Assembly (NCBI RefSeq): GCF_017353255.1
Contig: NZ_JAFMYU010000002.1
Location: 186,001-250,000 of the forward strand
Origin: Fibrella aquatilis
GTDB lineage: Bacteria; Bacteroidota; Bacteroidia; Cytophagales; Spirosomataceae
Reading direction: 5' to 3'
DNA: 64,000 bases
Every line of letters begins with the position of its first letter. Within the stretch, counting starts at the first letter, position 1. Positions 1 through 8,311 of this stretch are shown piece after piece. A program made the translations under genes and the position numbers. The notes beneath the pieces were generated by a model. That model was not told the origin of the DNA and did no database searches. It saw only the letters and a list, made by a program, of their open reading frames with translations.

Positions 1-2
1 AG

Positions 3-1472
3 TCATCAACGGGGTCGAGCAACCGAGTAAATCAGGAGACGGTTGAAAAAATAAAGCAGGCTGTTAGTAAGTCTGGTAACCGTCCGGCCGACGTGGCTGT
101 GATGGGGCAGGCTGATCAGGTTCGTAAATCGTCATCAGAGCTTATTAGCAGCATTGATGCTCTTAAGCAACGTATTATTGCCGAAGCAGGCGGTGGTACC
201 GATGAGCAGGGCAATATCAAAAACTTGAGCGAGGAAGAGAAAGTAGCTCAGATTATGATCAATGGCGAAGGTCGTAATGGCGAAGCCTATAAACTGCAAA
301 CCGCGCTGAACGGCTACACAGAGTCGATGTCAAAAATTGGCAATGCTAAATATGCATCAATGGCTTTGGATGCTAAAGATGATCCGACAGCTAGCCGGTC
401 AAAGGACCAGCGGGGTAAAGACTTTGCTAATCTAAATTTTGCTCAAACGCCCGTTCCGGCTGCTTTGGCTGTGTTGAGCCAGAAGCAATCAGATATTCGT
501 CGGGTAGAGGGTGAAGTGCTTGACTACTTGGCTACTAAAGTTGGCGCGCAGGACGTCAAGTTCGACAAGATTATGGCCATGCTGAGTATGGAATCGAAGG
601 TAGTTGTGGCCGGTACGAAATTCAAAGGCGAGATGTTCTTGGCGGCTTCGTCGTCAGGGATTCAGCCTCGTATGAGCCTCAACGGCGGTCCTGTTCGGAT
701 GGACAATGGCCGTGGTATCATCGAGTTCACAGCGCAGGGCGGTGGTGCCTATGATAAGATGGGCTTATCGCGTCGGGTGCTGTCAGGATCTATCTCGTAT
801 AATGCTCCCGATGGAACAGTAAAAACGGTACCGATGCAGGCGGAATATTTCGTAGCAAAACCGTCGTATCAGGTAGAAACTGCTACGATGCCACCGTTGT
901 ATTTGGGCTGTGAAAACAAATTGAGTATCCAAAGCCCGCAGTTAGGGGCACTCTGGAACCCAAGTTTCCCGGCTGAGGGAGCACAGGTAATTCCGTCAGG
1001 AGAGCGCGGCAAGATTACCATTGTACCTAATTCAGCCCGCGTCCGTTTGAACGTTGTTAATGCCGGAACGACGTTGGGTAGCGAAGACTTTAAAGTGAAC
1101 CGGGTACCACGTCCAACTATCGAATATTTGGTAGGTGGGCGGTCAACGGCAGACCCTCGTGGTGTCCCTGTTGACGGGGCACGTAGCCTTCAGGTGCGGG
1201 CCGTGGCAGACCCAAGTTTTGCCGCTTATGCTCCTAACGATGCAAATTTCCGGGTGACGGGCGTTACGGTCAATTTGGCCCGTGGTACTCGTCGTGTCTT
1301 CGGGCCTATGACGTTGGGTCCTGGTGGTGGTTCATTGGGCGCCATGGCTGCTGAAATGCAACCTGGTGACCGAATTTCCGTCACGATTGAAGGTGTTCAG
1401 CGCCGGAATTTCCGAGGTGAAACCAGCGATGTGCCGATGGGTAATATGACCCAAAACATACCCTTGTATTAA
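3..1472 (+). CDS. gldM: GldM, gliding motility / T9SS motor-shaft protein (5' partial)
   Basis: The reading frame is open from base 3 with no stop, so the gene begins before the window; the N-terminal membrane helix typical of GldM is missing. What remains is the periplasmic part: a helical region followed by beta-rich domains ending in MTQNIPLY. In the family, GldM (PorM) forms a complex with GldL that passes proton-motive energy across the periplasm to the type IX secretion system and gliding apparatus. gldN follows directly, as in the standard gldKLMN order, which supports the call. A GTG at 93 can be read as a start but lies inside the conserved protein, so I treat the frame as a fragment. 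Family assignment comes from recognised sequence and gene order. Confidence 0.93.
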   Translation, partial: SSTGSSNRVNQETVEKIKQAVSKSGNRPADVAVMGQADQVRKSSSELISSIDALKQRIIAEAGGGTDEQGNIKNLSEEEKVAQIMINGEGRNGEAYKLQTALNGYTESMSKIGNAKYASMALDAKDDPTASRSKDQRGKDFANLNFAQTPVPAALAVLSQKQSDIRRVEGEVLDYLATKVGAQDVKFDKIMAMLSMESKVVVAGTKFKGEMFLAASSSGIQPRMSLNGGPVRMDNGRGIIEFTAQGGGAYDKMGLSRRVLSGSISYNAPDGTVKTVPMQAEYFVAKPSYQVETATMPPLYLGCENKLSIQSPQLGALWNPSFPAEGAQVIPSGERGKITIVPNSARVRLNVVNAGTTLGSEDFKVNRVPRPTIEYLVGGRSTADPRGVPVDGARSLQVRAVADPSFAAYAPNDANFRVTGVTVNLARGTRRVFGPMTLGPGGGSLGAMAAEMQPGDRISVTIEGVQRRNFRGETSDVPMGNMTQNIPLY

Positions 1473-1478
1473 CGCACT

Positions 1479-1502
1479 AAAAACGGCCTTCGGGCCGTTT
1501 TT
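1479..1502 (+). terminator. Hairpin between gldM and gldN
   Basis: A perfect 10-bp stem (AAAAACGGCC / GGCCGTTTTT) with a TTCG tetraloop and a T-run lies 7 bases after the gldM stop. It looks like an intrinsic terminator, yet gldN starts only about 30 bases later. It may therefore act as a partial terminator that sets the gldM:gldN ratio. Confidence 0.8.
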
Positions 1503-1532
1503 AGACTATATCACATGCAGCATTTCATAGCG

Positions 1533-2612
1533 ATGAAGCAAGTAACACTCACCCGGTCTGTGCTCCTCACGGCCACCGCATTCCTGGCAGCCGCTGGCAC
1601 GACGGTGATGGCGCAGGAACGCGACAACCGGAAAGCCAATTCCATGTCGGTGCGTCCCATTGACGACAGCGACATTATGATGAAGAAGACACTCTGGCGC
1701 CGCATCGACTTGAAAGAGACGCAGAATGCCAGCATGTTTTCGAAAAATAACGAGATTACGAAGTACCTGATGGACGCCGTGAAAGCGGGTCTATTGGATG
1801 CTTATGAGAACGACTCCTGCACTCGGAAAGTAGATCCTTCTAAATTCCATGAGCGGTTGTTGGTGCCAAACCAGGATGGTGGTCTGTCGAAAGAAGAGAT
1901 TGAGGCTGGTTTTGGCAAAACCGATGCTGGTGCTGGAGGCAAAGACGACGGTTGGGGAAATCCTACGAAGCAAGATCCCAAAAAACCTGCCGCTAAAAAA
2001 CCCGCCGACGATGGCTGGGGAACACCAGCGCCAAAAGCTGCCGCCAAACCCGCCGATGATGGTTGGGGAACGCCTGCCAAGAAGGTAGCTACCACCAAAA
2101 AGGGTAAGAAAGGGGCTAAAACCACTCAGCCAGTGGTGGCCAAAGTAGATACGGTAGCTGCTCCTGTTAGCAGCACAGCACCTACGTTTTCTGGTGACGA
2201 GCGTTTTGCCAAGGAATTTTCAATTCTTGAAGTAAAAGAAGACTGGATTTTCGACAAGAAGCGGTCACGTCTCTACTATGACATTCAGACGGTGACGATG
2301 CTGTTGCCCTCTGACAAAAACGTAGCTGGATTTGAGGTACCGGTGGCTTCTTTCAAGTACAAAGACTTGGATAAACTGTTCCGGTCAGACCCGAAGAAAT
2401 TTATCTGGTATAATCCGCAGAACCAGGCGCAGCACAAAAACCTGGCCGATGCCTTCGATCTCCGCTTGTTCTACGGACGGATCACGAAAGTGGCCAACCC
2501 CGAAGACAAAGAATTGGTTGGCCTTTATGGCAGCGACAAAGAAGGATTGCTGAAATCGTATCAGAAAGAGTACGAACTAATGGAACTGGAGCACGGTCTC
2601 TGGGAATACTAA
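1533..2612 (+). CDS. gldN: GldN, gliding motility / T9SS protein with DDGWG-repeat insert
   Basis: The protein has 359 residues. I chose the ATG at 1533 over the in-frame one at 1515 because it puts a clean signal peptide at the N-terminus (residues 1-28, ending TVMAQ). The start of the mature protein (DDSDIMMKKTLWRRIDLKE) and the C-terminal half are typical GldN/PorN, which forms a periplasmic ring with lipoprotein GldK beneath the outer membrane in T9SS. Between these conserved parts lies a Lys/Ala/Pro-rich linker carrying three DDGWG motifs, starting near residues 138, 159 and 175. I do not know this insert from canonical GldN, which is usually shorter. It follows gldM across a hairpin and ends at a strong terminator. 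Confidence 0.93.
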   Translation: MKQVTLTRSVLLTATAFLAAAGTTVMAQERDNRKANSMSVRPIDDSDIMMKKTLWRRIDLKETQNASMFSKNNEITKYLMDAVKAGLLDAYENDSCTRKVDPSKFHERLLVPNQDGGLSKEEIEAGFGKTDAGAGGKDDGWGNPTKQDPKKPAAKKPADDGWGTPAPKAAAKPADDGWGTPAKKVATTKKGKKGAKTTQPVVAKVDTVAAPVSSTAPTFSGDERFAKEFSILEVKEDWIFDKKRSRLYYDIQTVTMLLPSDKNVAGFEVPVASFKYKDLDKLFRSDPKKFIWYNPQNQAQHKNLADAFDLRLFYGRITKVANPEDKELVGLYGSDKEGLLKSYQKEYELMELEHGLWEY

Positions 2613-2628
2613 CGGCATAATTCTTATT

Positions 2629-2663
2629 AAAAAAGCCCGTCTGAGTATCAGACGGGCTTTTTT
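2629..2663. terminator. Bidirectional terminator between convergent gldN and uvrC
   Basis: A perfect 16-bp stem with a 3-nt loop is flanked by A6 on one side and T6 on the other. It sits between the stop of gldN (plus) and the stop of uvrC (minus), so it can end transcription in both directions. Confidence 0.88.
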
Positions 2664-2693
2664 ATGTACATGGGAGCGTTGCCCCGCTAGACA

Positions 2694-4505
2694 TCACCCT
2701 ACTTCCTGCGCCTCAAAATACTCTTTTACTTTTTTCGCCCTGTCGAGGCCGATGACCTCGCCGATGGCTTCTATGCTGGCTTCGCGAATTTTGCTTACGC
2801 CTTTGAAATAGGTGAGCAGTTTGGCCGTAGTTTTCTTGCCCACACCTTCAATGCTTTCCAATTCGCTGATGAGGCTGTTGCGACTCCGCTTATCGCGGTG
2901 GTGGGTAATGCCAAATCGGTGGGCCTCGTCGCGGCACTGCTGAATCAGCTTCAGCGACTCCGATTTCTTATCGAGGTAGAGTGGGAGGGTGTCTTCGGGG
3001 AAGTAGATTTCCTCCAGTCGTTTGGCAATGCCGATAATCGGAATTTGGCCGTACAGATTCAGTTCCTTGAGTGCATCGCAGGCGGCCGAAAGTTGTCCTT
3101 TGCCGCCATCAATGACGATCAGATCTGGGAGGGGGGCTTTTTCTTCCAGCATCCGGGTATAGCGGCGCGTGACTACTTCATGCATGGAGGCAAAGTCGTT
3201 GGGGCCAACCACGGTCCTGATGCTATAATGACGGTATTCTTTGGTGGCTGGTTTCCCGTCGATAAAACACACCATTGCCGAGACCGGGTTGGTGCCCTGC
3301 GTGTTGGAGTTATCGAAACACTCGATGCGCCGAGGCAGGGCTTTTAGCTGCAAATCCTGCTTCAGCCGGATCAGCACCCGGTCTTTTTTCGAGGCATTGG
3401 CCGTCGATTCTGCCGCCTGCCGGTCTTGCCGTTCGCGCCGGAAATAGAGCACGTTTTTCAGCGACATCTCCAACAGCTTGCGCTTATCACCGATCTGCGG
3501 CACGGTGATTTCGGCCTTCAAATCGGCCTCTAGCGGTATATTGGAAATGATCTCCTTGGACTGACTACCGTACTGCTCCCGGAATTCGATGACCATCATC
3601 GTGAGCAAATCTGCATCGGTTTCCTCCAGCTTCTTCTTGATCTCGACCGTATGCGTCTGGATGATAGTTCCGTTGACCACCTTCATGAAATTCACGTAGG
3701 CCGCTACTTCGTCAGAGGCAATGGTGAACACGTCGGCGTCGGCAATTTTCGGGTTTACCACCGTCGATTTACTCTGGAAGCGTTGCAGCACGTCCATTTT
3801 GTCTTTGTACTGCTGCGCCTGCTCAAACGCCATGCTGTTGGCCGCTTCGACCATGCGGTGCCTGAAATGTTCCTGCGCGGGCTTTAGCTGCCCTTTCAGA
3901 ATGGAATGAATCTGGGCAATGTCGGCATCGTATTCGGCTTCGGTCTGCTTGGCTTCGCAGGGACCCTTGCAATTGCCAATGTGATACTCGAGGCAGACTT
4001 TGAACTTGCCCGCCTCGATGTTTTCCTGGGTCAGATTGTAGTTGCAGGTGCGGAGGGTAAACAACTGGCTGAACATCTCCAGCACCGTATACATGGGCTT
4101 GAGATTGGCAAACGGACCATAGTACGTACCCTTGCCCCGCTCGATGCGCCGGGTAGTGACTACTCGGGGAAACGGTTCATCGGTAACGCAGATGAAGGGG
4201 TACGTTTTGTCGTCGCGCAGGAGGATGTTGTAGCGCGGCTGGTAACGCTTGATAAGCTGATTTTCCAGCAGCAGCGCGTCGAATTCGGTATGGACAATGG
4301 TGAACTCGATTTTGCGAATCTGGCTCACCAGCCGCTGCGTTTTGCGGTCGTGCTGGTTCGATTTAACAAAATAGCTACTAACCCTGTTTTTTAGGTCTTT
4401 GGCCTTGCCAACGTAGATAACCTCGCCGCTGGCATCAAAATAACGGTACACACCCGGCTCGTGCGGTACGCGGGCTAACTCAGATTTATAGTCGAAGGCT
4501 GGCAT
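2694..4505 (-). CDS. uvrC: UvrC, excinuclease ABC subunit C
   Basis: This 603-residue protein has the normal UvrC length and domain order. An N-terminal GIY-YIG nuclease domain (GVYRYFDASGEVIYVGKA, about residues 18-35) makes the 3' incision. A UVR motif near residue 210 contacts UvrB. A C-terminal RNase H-like domain (ECFDNSNTQGTNPV) makes the 5' incision, and helix-hairpin-helix motifs follow at the end (LESIEGVGKKTTAKLL). It acts in cytoplasmic nucleotide excision repair. Its first 20 bases overlap the 3' end of the glycerate kinase gene, so the two are probably co-transcribed. It ends at the bidirectional terminator shared with gldN. Confidence 0.97.
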   Translation of the reverse strand: MPAFDYKSELARVPHEPGVYRYFDASGEVIYVGKAKDLKNRVSSYFVKSNQHDRKTQRLVSQIRKIEFTIVHTEFDALLLENQLIKRYQPRYNILLRDDKTYPFICVTDEPFPRVVTTRRIERGKGTYYGPFANLKPMYTVLEMFSQLFTLRTCNYNLTQENIEAGKFKVCLEYHIGNCKGPCEAKQTEAEYDADIAQIHSILKGQLKPAQEHFRHRMVEAANSMAFEQAQQYKDKMDVLQRFQSKSTVVNPKIADADVFTIASDEVAAYVNFMKVVNGTIIQTHTVEIKKKLEETDADLLTMMVIEFREQYGSQSKEIISNIPLEADLKAEITVPQIGDKRKLLEMSLKNVLYFRRERQDRQAAESTANASKKDRVLIRLKQDLQLKALPRRIECFDNSNTQGTNPVSAMVCFIDGKPATKEYRHYSIRTVVGPNDFASMHEVVTRRYTRMLEEKAPLPDLIVIDGGKGQLSAACDALKELNLYGQIPIIGIAKRLEEIYFPEDTLPLYLDKKSESLKLIQQCRDEAHRFGITHHRDKRSRNSLISELESIEGVGKKTTAKLLTYFKGVSKIREASIEAIGEVIGLDRAKKVKEYFEAQEVG

Positions 4506-5622
4506 ACGTACGTAACAAACGCATCACATTAAAGGTTGTTGCCCGAAGATCATCGGCAGCGGTTAAAACGGCCTCGGCAAGCTGCTGAGGCCTGTTTAGC
4601 ACCGAAAAAGCCCCCAGCAAACCAAGATCCTGGATCTCTTCGGGCGCTAAAGTCAGCGTTCCGCAAAGGGCCACTACCGGTACCCCCGACTTGCCCGCCC
4701 GCCGACAGATACCCGCGATGAGCTTGCCCTGCGCCGTTTGCCCGTCCAGTTTACCTTCGCCCGTCAGAACCAGGCTGGCGCCAGACAGGTGTTCGTCGAA
4801 AGCAACCGCATCCAGCACTACGTCTACGCCAGGTTCGAGCGTAGCACCCAAAAAGGTGATCAGACCATAGCCCAGGCCCCCCGCCGCACCCGCACCCGGA
4901 ATGGCCGCGTGTGTCATGCCCAATTGCTGCTGCATAAGCTGATCCAGATGACGTAATCCCTTATCTAATTGGCTAACCTGAACCGGTGTGGCACCCTTTT
5001 GGGGGGCGAACAGCATGGCCGCGCCGGTTGGGCCATAGAGCGGGTTTTGCACGTCGCAGGCCACGCGGAGACGAACGGGCAGGGGCGAGGCGGGTGGGAT
5101 GATCTGTGCGATTTCGATCAGGGTGCCGCCCGTGGGTGTAAAGGTCTGGCCAGCAGCGTTCAGAAATTGCCAGCCTAACGCCGCCGCCAGTCCCGTGCCG
5201 CCGTCGGTAGTGGCGCTACCGCCGAGACCGAGCACCACGGTTTTTGCACCCCCGGCTATGGCTTGCTCAATAAGTTGCCCTAGCCCGTAGGTAGTCGCAA
5301 GGGTAGTGTCGCGTTCAGGCGCTGCCAACAAGGCCAGGCCCGCCGCTGCTGCACTATCGATGAAGGCCGTTTGCCCGTCTGTCGACAACCCAAAACCGGC
5401 CTCTATTAGCTTGAAAAGCGGATTGTTGACGAAAGCGGTATGCCAGATTCCCTTCGTAACCTGCGTTAACAACTCAGCCGTACCCTCGCCGCCGTCGGCC
5501 ATTGGGAGCGCCGTTACCTGCGCATCGGGCAGCACTAGCCGTATACCCGCTTCCATCGCCGCACACGCCTCCGCCGCCGACAGCGAACCACGGAATTTAT
5601 CAGGAGCAAGGAGGATGGGCAT
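4486..5622 (-). CDS. Glycerate kinase (type I, GlxK/GarK family)
   Basis: The protein has 378 residues and starts MPILLAPDKFRGSLSA, the typical N-terminus of the glycerate kinase family. The conserved MADGGEGTAELL motif lies near residues 42-53. The enzyme phosphorylates D-glycerate (normally to 2-phosphoglycerate in this family), feeding glyoxylate or sugar-acid breakdown into glycolysis. It overlaps uvrC by 20 bases on the same strand. No glyoxylate-pathway genes are next to it, so the physiological source of glycerate cannot be read from context. Upstream is a long inverted repeat that separates it from the penicillin-binding protein gene. Confidence 0.92.
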   Translation of the reverse strand: MPILLAPDKFRGSLSAAEACAAMEAGIRLVLPDAQVTALPMADGGEGTAELLTQVTKGIWHTAFVNNPLFKLIEAGFGLSTDGQTAFIDSAAAAGLALLAAPERDTTLATTYGLGQLIEQAIAGGAKTVVLGLGGSATTDGGTGLAAALGWQFLNAAGQTFTPTGGTLIEIAQIIPPASPLPVRLRVACDVQNPLYGPTGAAMLFAPQKGATPVQVSQLDKGLRHLDQLMQQQLGMTHAAIPGAGAAGGLGYGLITFLGATLEPGVDVVLDAVAFDEHLSGASLVLTGEGKLDGQTAQGKLIAGICRRAGKSGVPVVALCGTLTLAPEEIQDLGLLGAFSVLNRPQQLAEAVLTAADDLRATTFNVMRLLRTYASLRL

Positions 5623-5634
5623 GGTTCAGTTTTC

Positions 5635-5800
5635 AGTTTGCTGTTTACTGTTGCTTCGTGAGGTAAGCCCTTCGACAGGCTCAGGGTGACAACAACCTTG
5701 AATTAAGCTAGGATGCTTTCTTATTTGCCTGTCACCCTGAGCCTGTCGAAGGGCACGATGCGCGAAGCCTATAGCGCGAAGCGACAGTAAACTGCAAACT
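5635..5800. repeat. Composite intergenic inverted repeat
   Basis: Two nested inverted repeats lie here. The outer arms (5635-5658 and 5777-5800) share the word CTGTTTACTGTTGCTTCG with a few mismatches. The inner arms (5668-5690 and 5731-5753) are a perfect 23-bp pair containing CTTCGACAGGCTCAGGGTGA. The element lies between the 3' end of the penicillin-binding protein gene and the start of glycerate kinase. The outer word recurs in this window at 23986, 27108 and 61828. Confidence 0.9.
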
Positions 5801-5803
5801 CAT

Positions 5804-8155
5804 TTAATTTAAAATTTCCTCCTCTTCCTTCGGGGCAATGGCGGGGGGGATGTAGCGTTGGGCGGAGTCGATGTAGTAACCACCACAATCTACTTTGTAG
5901 CCGTTAGGCTTCAGGAAGGGGGCAGGTTTGTATTTGGTCAGGCTCTTGTCGGCGAAGACCTTCTGCATGTACATACCCCAGGCGGGCATGGCCAACCGCG
6001 CTCCCTGCCCAAACTCGATGTTTTTGAAGTGAATCGATCGCTCGTCGCCACCCACCCAAAGGCCCGACACCAGGTTCTGGGTGATGCCCATAAACCAGCC
6101 GTCGGAGAAGCTCGACGTGGTGCCGGTTTTGGCCGCAATCTGACTACCGTTTTCCAATAACTTATACTGCGTGGCCAAGCGTTTGGCGGTGCCGTTGGCC
6201 TCTTCAGTGGCCCCGCGCATGAGGTAGAGCATGTCGTAGGCCTTCTGCGAGCTAATCACCTGCACGGCGTTGAGTGTGAACCGCGCCAGTTCGTTGTCGT
6301 TCTTGTCGGTAATGCGGTAGATCATGATTGGCTCTACGCGGTGGCCGCTGTTGGCAAAGGTGCAGTAGGCCGCCACCATGTCCATCACCGACACGTCGGC
6401 GGTGCCGAGGCAGAGAGTGGGGTTGGCGGGGAAGCCGGTCGTGTCGATACCCAAATCGGCGGCGGTTTTCAGCACGGGGCGGGCCTTTGTCTTTTTGATC
6501 AACTGCGCCGACACACTGTTGATCGATTGCCCCAGGGCCTCGCGCAGGGAGAGGCTGGCACCGCTATAGCGCCCGGTCGAATTTTTAGGTTGCCAGGGTG
6601 GGCCACCGTTGCCGTCTTCGCCGTGGGCAAACACCACGGGCCGGTCGGTAATACGGTCGCAGGTGGTGAAGTAGTTATTGTTGAGGGCGGTGAGGTACAC
6701 AAATGGCTTGAACGTTGACCCCGGCTGCCGTTTCCCCTGCGACACATGGTCGAATTTCATATGCTTGAAATTAACGCCGCCCACCCACGCCCGTACGTAG
6801 CCGGTGGTAGGGTCCATCGACATAAAGCCCGTGTGTAACAGGCGTTTATAGTAGCGGAGCGAATCGAGCGTGCTCATCATGGTGTCTTTTTCCATACGCC
6901 GGGTAGCGTAGGTAAACACCTTCATTTTTACCTTCTTGTTCAGTTCGCGCCAGATCGCTTTAGTATCGTCGCCGTAGACTTCCTTAAGCAACTTATAGCG
7001 TGTGGTACGCTTCACCGAGTTTTCGATGAAGTTGGGCATCTCCTGCCAAACGTTGCTGGCATTACGAAACACCCAGGGGTTGCGCCCGCGCCACTGCTGG
7101 TAAAACTTGGCCTGCTGATCGCGCATGTTGGTCATCACGGCCTCTTCAGCGTCGCGCTGCATCCGCGAGTCGATGGTCGAATAGATCTTCAGCCCGCTGG
7201 TGTACAAGTTTAGCTCCTTGCCGTTCTCCTTATTATACTGCTTGATCCAGTTTTTGAGGTAGTCTTTTACCACCGCGCAGAAGTACGGAGCTTTGTTGGT
7301 GTTCTGGTTTTCGACGTTGAAATCGAGTTTTACGGGCCTGATTTTGTAGAGCACAAACTGGTCGGGCGTCAGAAAATTATACTTTTTCATCTGCCCCAGC
7401 ACCACGTTGCGGCGTTCGCGGGCGCGGGTCTCGAAAATGCGCGGATCAAACAGCGACGGATTTTTGAGCATTCCCACCAGCAGCGCACTCTCATCGACTG
7501 TCAGTTGCCAGGGTTCACGGTTGAAATAGGTCCGGGCGGCGGTCTTTATGCCGTACGTATTATTGCCGAATGACACCGTGTTGAGGTACATCATAATGAT
7601 CTCCTGCTTGGTGTAGTTCCGTTCCAGCCGCACGGCCAGGATCCACTCTTTGGTCTTGGCAATCACCAGCCGCACAACGGGCACTTTGCCCAATAGGCCT
7701 TCGTACACTTCTTCGCGGGTGTCGAACAGGTTTTTAGCCGTCTGCTGCGTGAGGGTACTGCCCCCGCCGGTACTGGCCGTGTTTTTGAACGTGACCAGGC
7801 CACCAACGGCGCGGGCAATAGACCGGGCGTCGATGCCCGAATGTTTCATAAACCGGGCATCTTCGGTAGCCAGCAGGGCCGAAATGACGTTGGGCGACAC
7901 CTGCGTAATATCAACGGGGGTACGGTTTTCCAGGTAGAATTTTCCCATCTGAGGCCCGTCGTTGAAATAGATAGTCGACGCCTCCTGACTCTTGGGGTTT
8001 TCCAGCGCCTTCAGGTTGGGCATGCCGCCAAATAGCCAGAGGAAGTTGACCGCCACGGCCAGCACATAAAGAATAAGCGCGGCAAGGCTGACAAGAAAAA
8101 ACGTCCAGAGTCGCTTGATAATGAGGCGGTAACGGCCAGGGGCAAACTGTATCAT
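5804..8155 (-). CDS. Class A penicillin-binding protein (PBP1A-like)
   Basis: The 783-residue bifunctional peptidoglycan synthase is anchored by one membrane helix (about residues 15-42). A GT51 transglycosylase domain follows, with the catalytic Glu in TEDARF (about residue 98) and GGSTLTQQ near 131-138. The transpeptidase domain has all three active-site motifs: S480-T-F-K, S544-I-N and K676-T-G. It polymerises and cross-links glycan strands in the periplasm and is a beta-lactam target. The gene is followed by the composite palindrome at 5635-5800 and preceded by another at 8176-8307, so it is probably its own transcription unit. Confidence 0.96.
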   Translation of the reverse strand: MIQFAPGRYRLIIKRLWTFFLVSLAALILYVLAVAVNFLWLFGGMPNLKALENPKSQEASTIYFNDGPQMGKFYLENRTPVDITQVSPNVISALLATEDARFMKHSGIDARSIARAVGGLVTFKNTASTGGGSTLTQQTAKNLFDTREEVYEGLLGKVPVVRLVIAKTKEWILAVRLERNYTKQEIIMMYLNTVSFGNNTYGIKTAARTYFNREPWQLTVDESALLVGMLKNPSLFDPRIFETRARERRNVVLGQMKKYNFLTPDQFVLYKIRPVKLDFNVENQNTNKAPYFCAVVKDYLKNWIKQYNKENGKELNLYTSGLKIYSTIDSRMQRDAEEAVMTNMRDQQAKFYQQWRGRNPWVFRNASNVWQEMPNFIENSVKRTTRYKLLKEVYGDDTKAIWRELNKKVKMKVFTYATRRMEKDTMMSTLDSLRYYKRLLHTGFMSMDPTTGYVRAWVGGVNFKHMKFDHVSQGKRQPGSTFKPFVYLTALNNNYFTTCDRITDRPVVFAHGEDGNGGPPWQPKNSTGRYSGASLSLREALGQSINSVSAQLIKKTKARPVLKTAADLGIDTTGFPANPTLCLGTADVSVMDMVAAYCTFANSGHRVEPIMIYRITDKNDNELARFTLNAVQVISSQKAYDMLYLMRGATEEANGTAKRLATQYKLLENGSQIAAKTGTTSSFSDGWFMGITQNLVSGLWVGGDERSIHFKNIEFGQGARLAMPAWGMYMQKVFADKSLTKYKPAPFLKPNGYKVDCGGYYIDSAQRYIPPAIAPKEEEEILN

Positions 8156-8175
8156 GAGGGTGGGGAAGGGGGAGA

Positions 8176-8307
8176 GATTTACGATTGACGACTTACGAAT
8201 TACGATTTATTGCTTTCGCCGGAGCAAGTCTTCGCGAAAGCAATAAATCGTAACCGCGGCGGCTAGGCACCCCCGGCGGACCGCTCGTAAGTCGTACATC
8301 GTAAATC
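8176..8307. repeat. Long intergenic inverted repeat (ACGAATTACG word family)
   Basis: The left arm (8176-8219) runs through TTACGAATTACGATTTA into the core TTGCTTTCGCCGGAGCAA (8210-8227). The right arm is split into 8233-8252 and 8283-8307 by a GC-rich 30-base insert. It sits just after the sprE stop and before the PBP start. Word and core recur at 46206-46310, and the word also at 22890 and 41813. Confidence 0.9.
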
Positions 8308-8311
8308 AATA

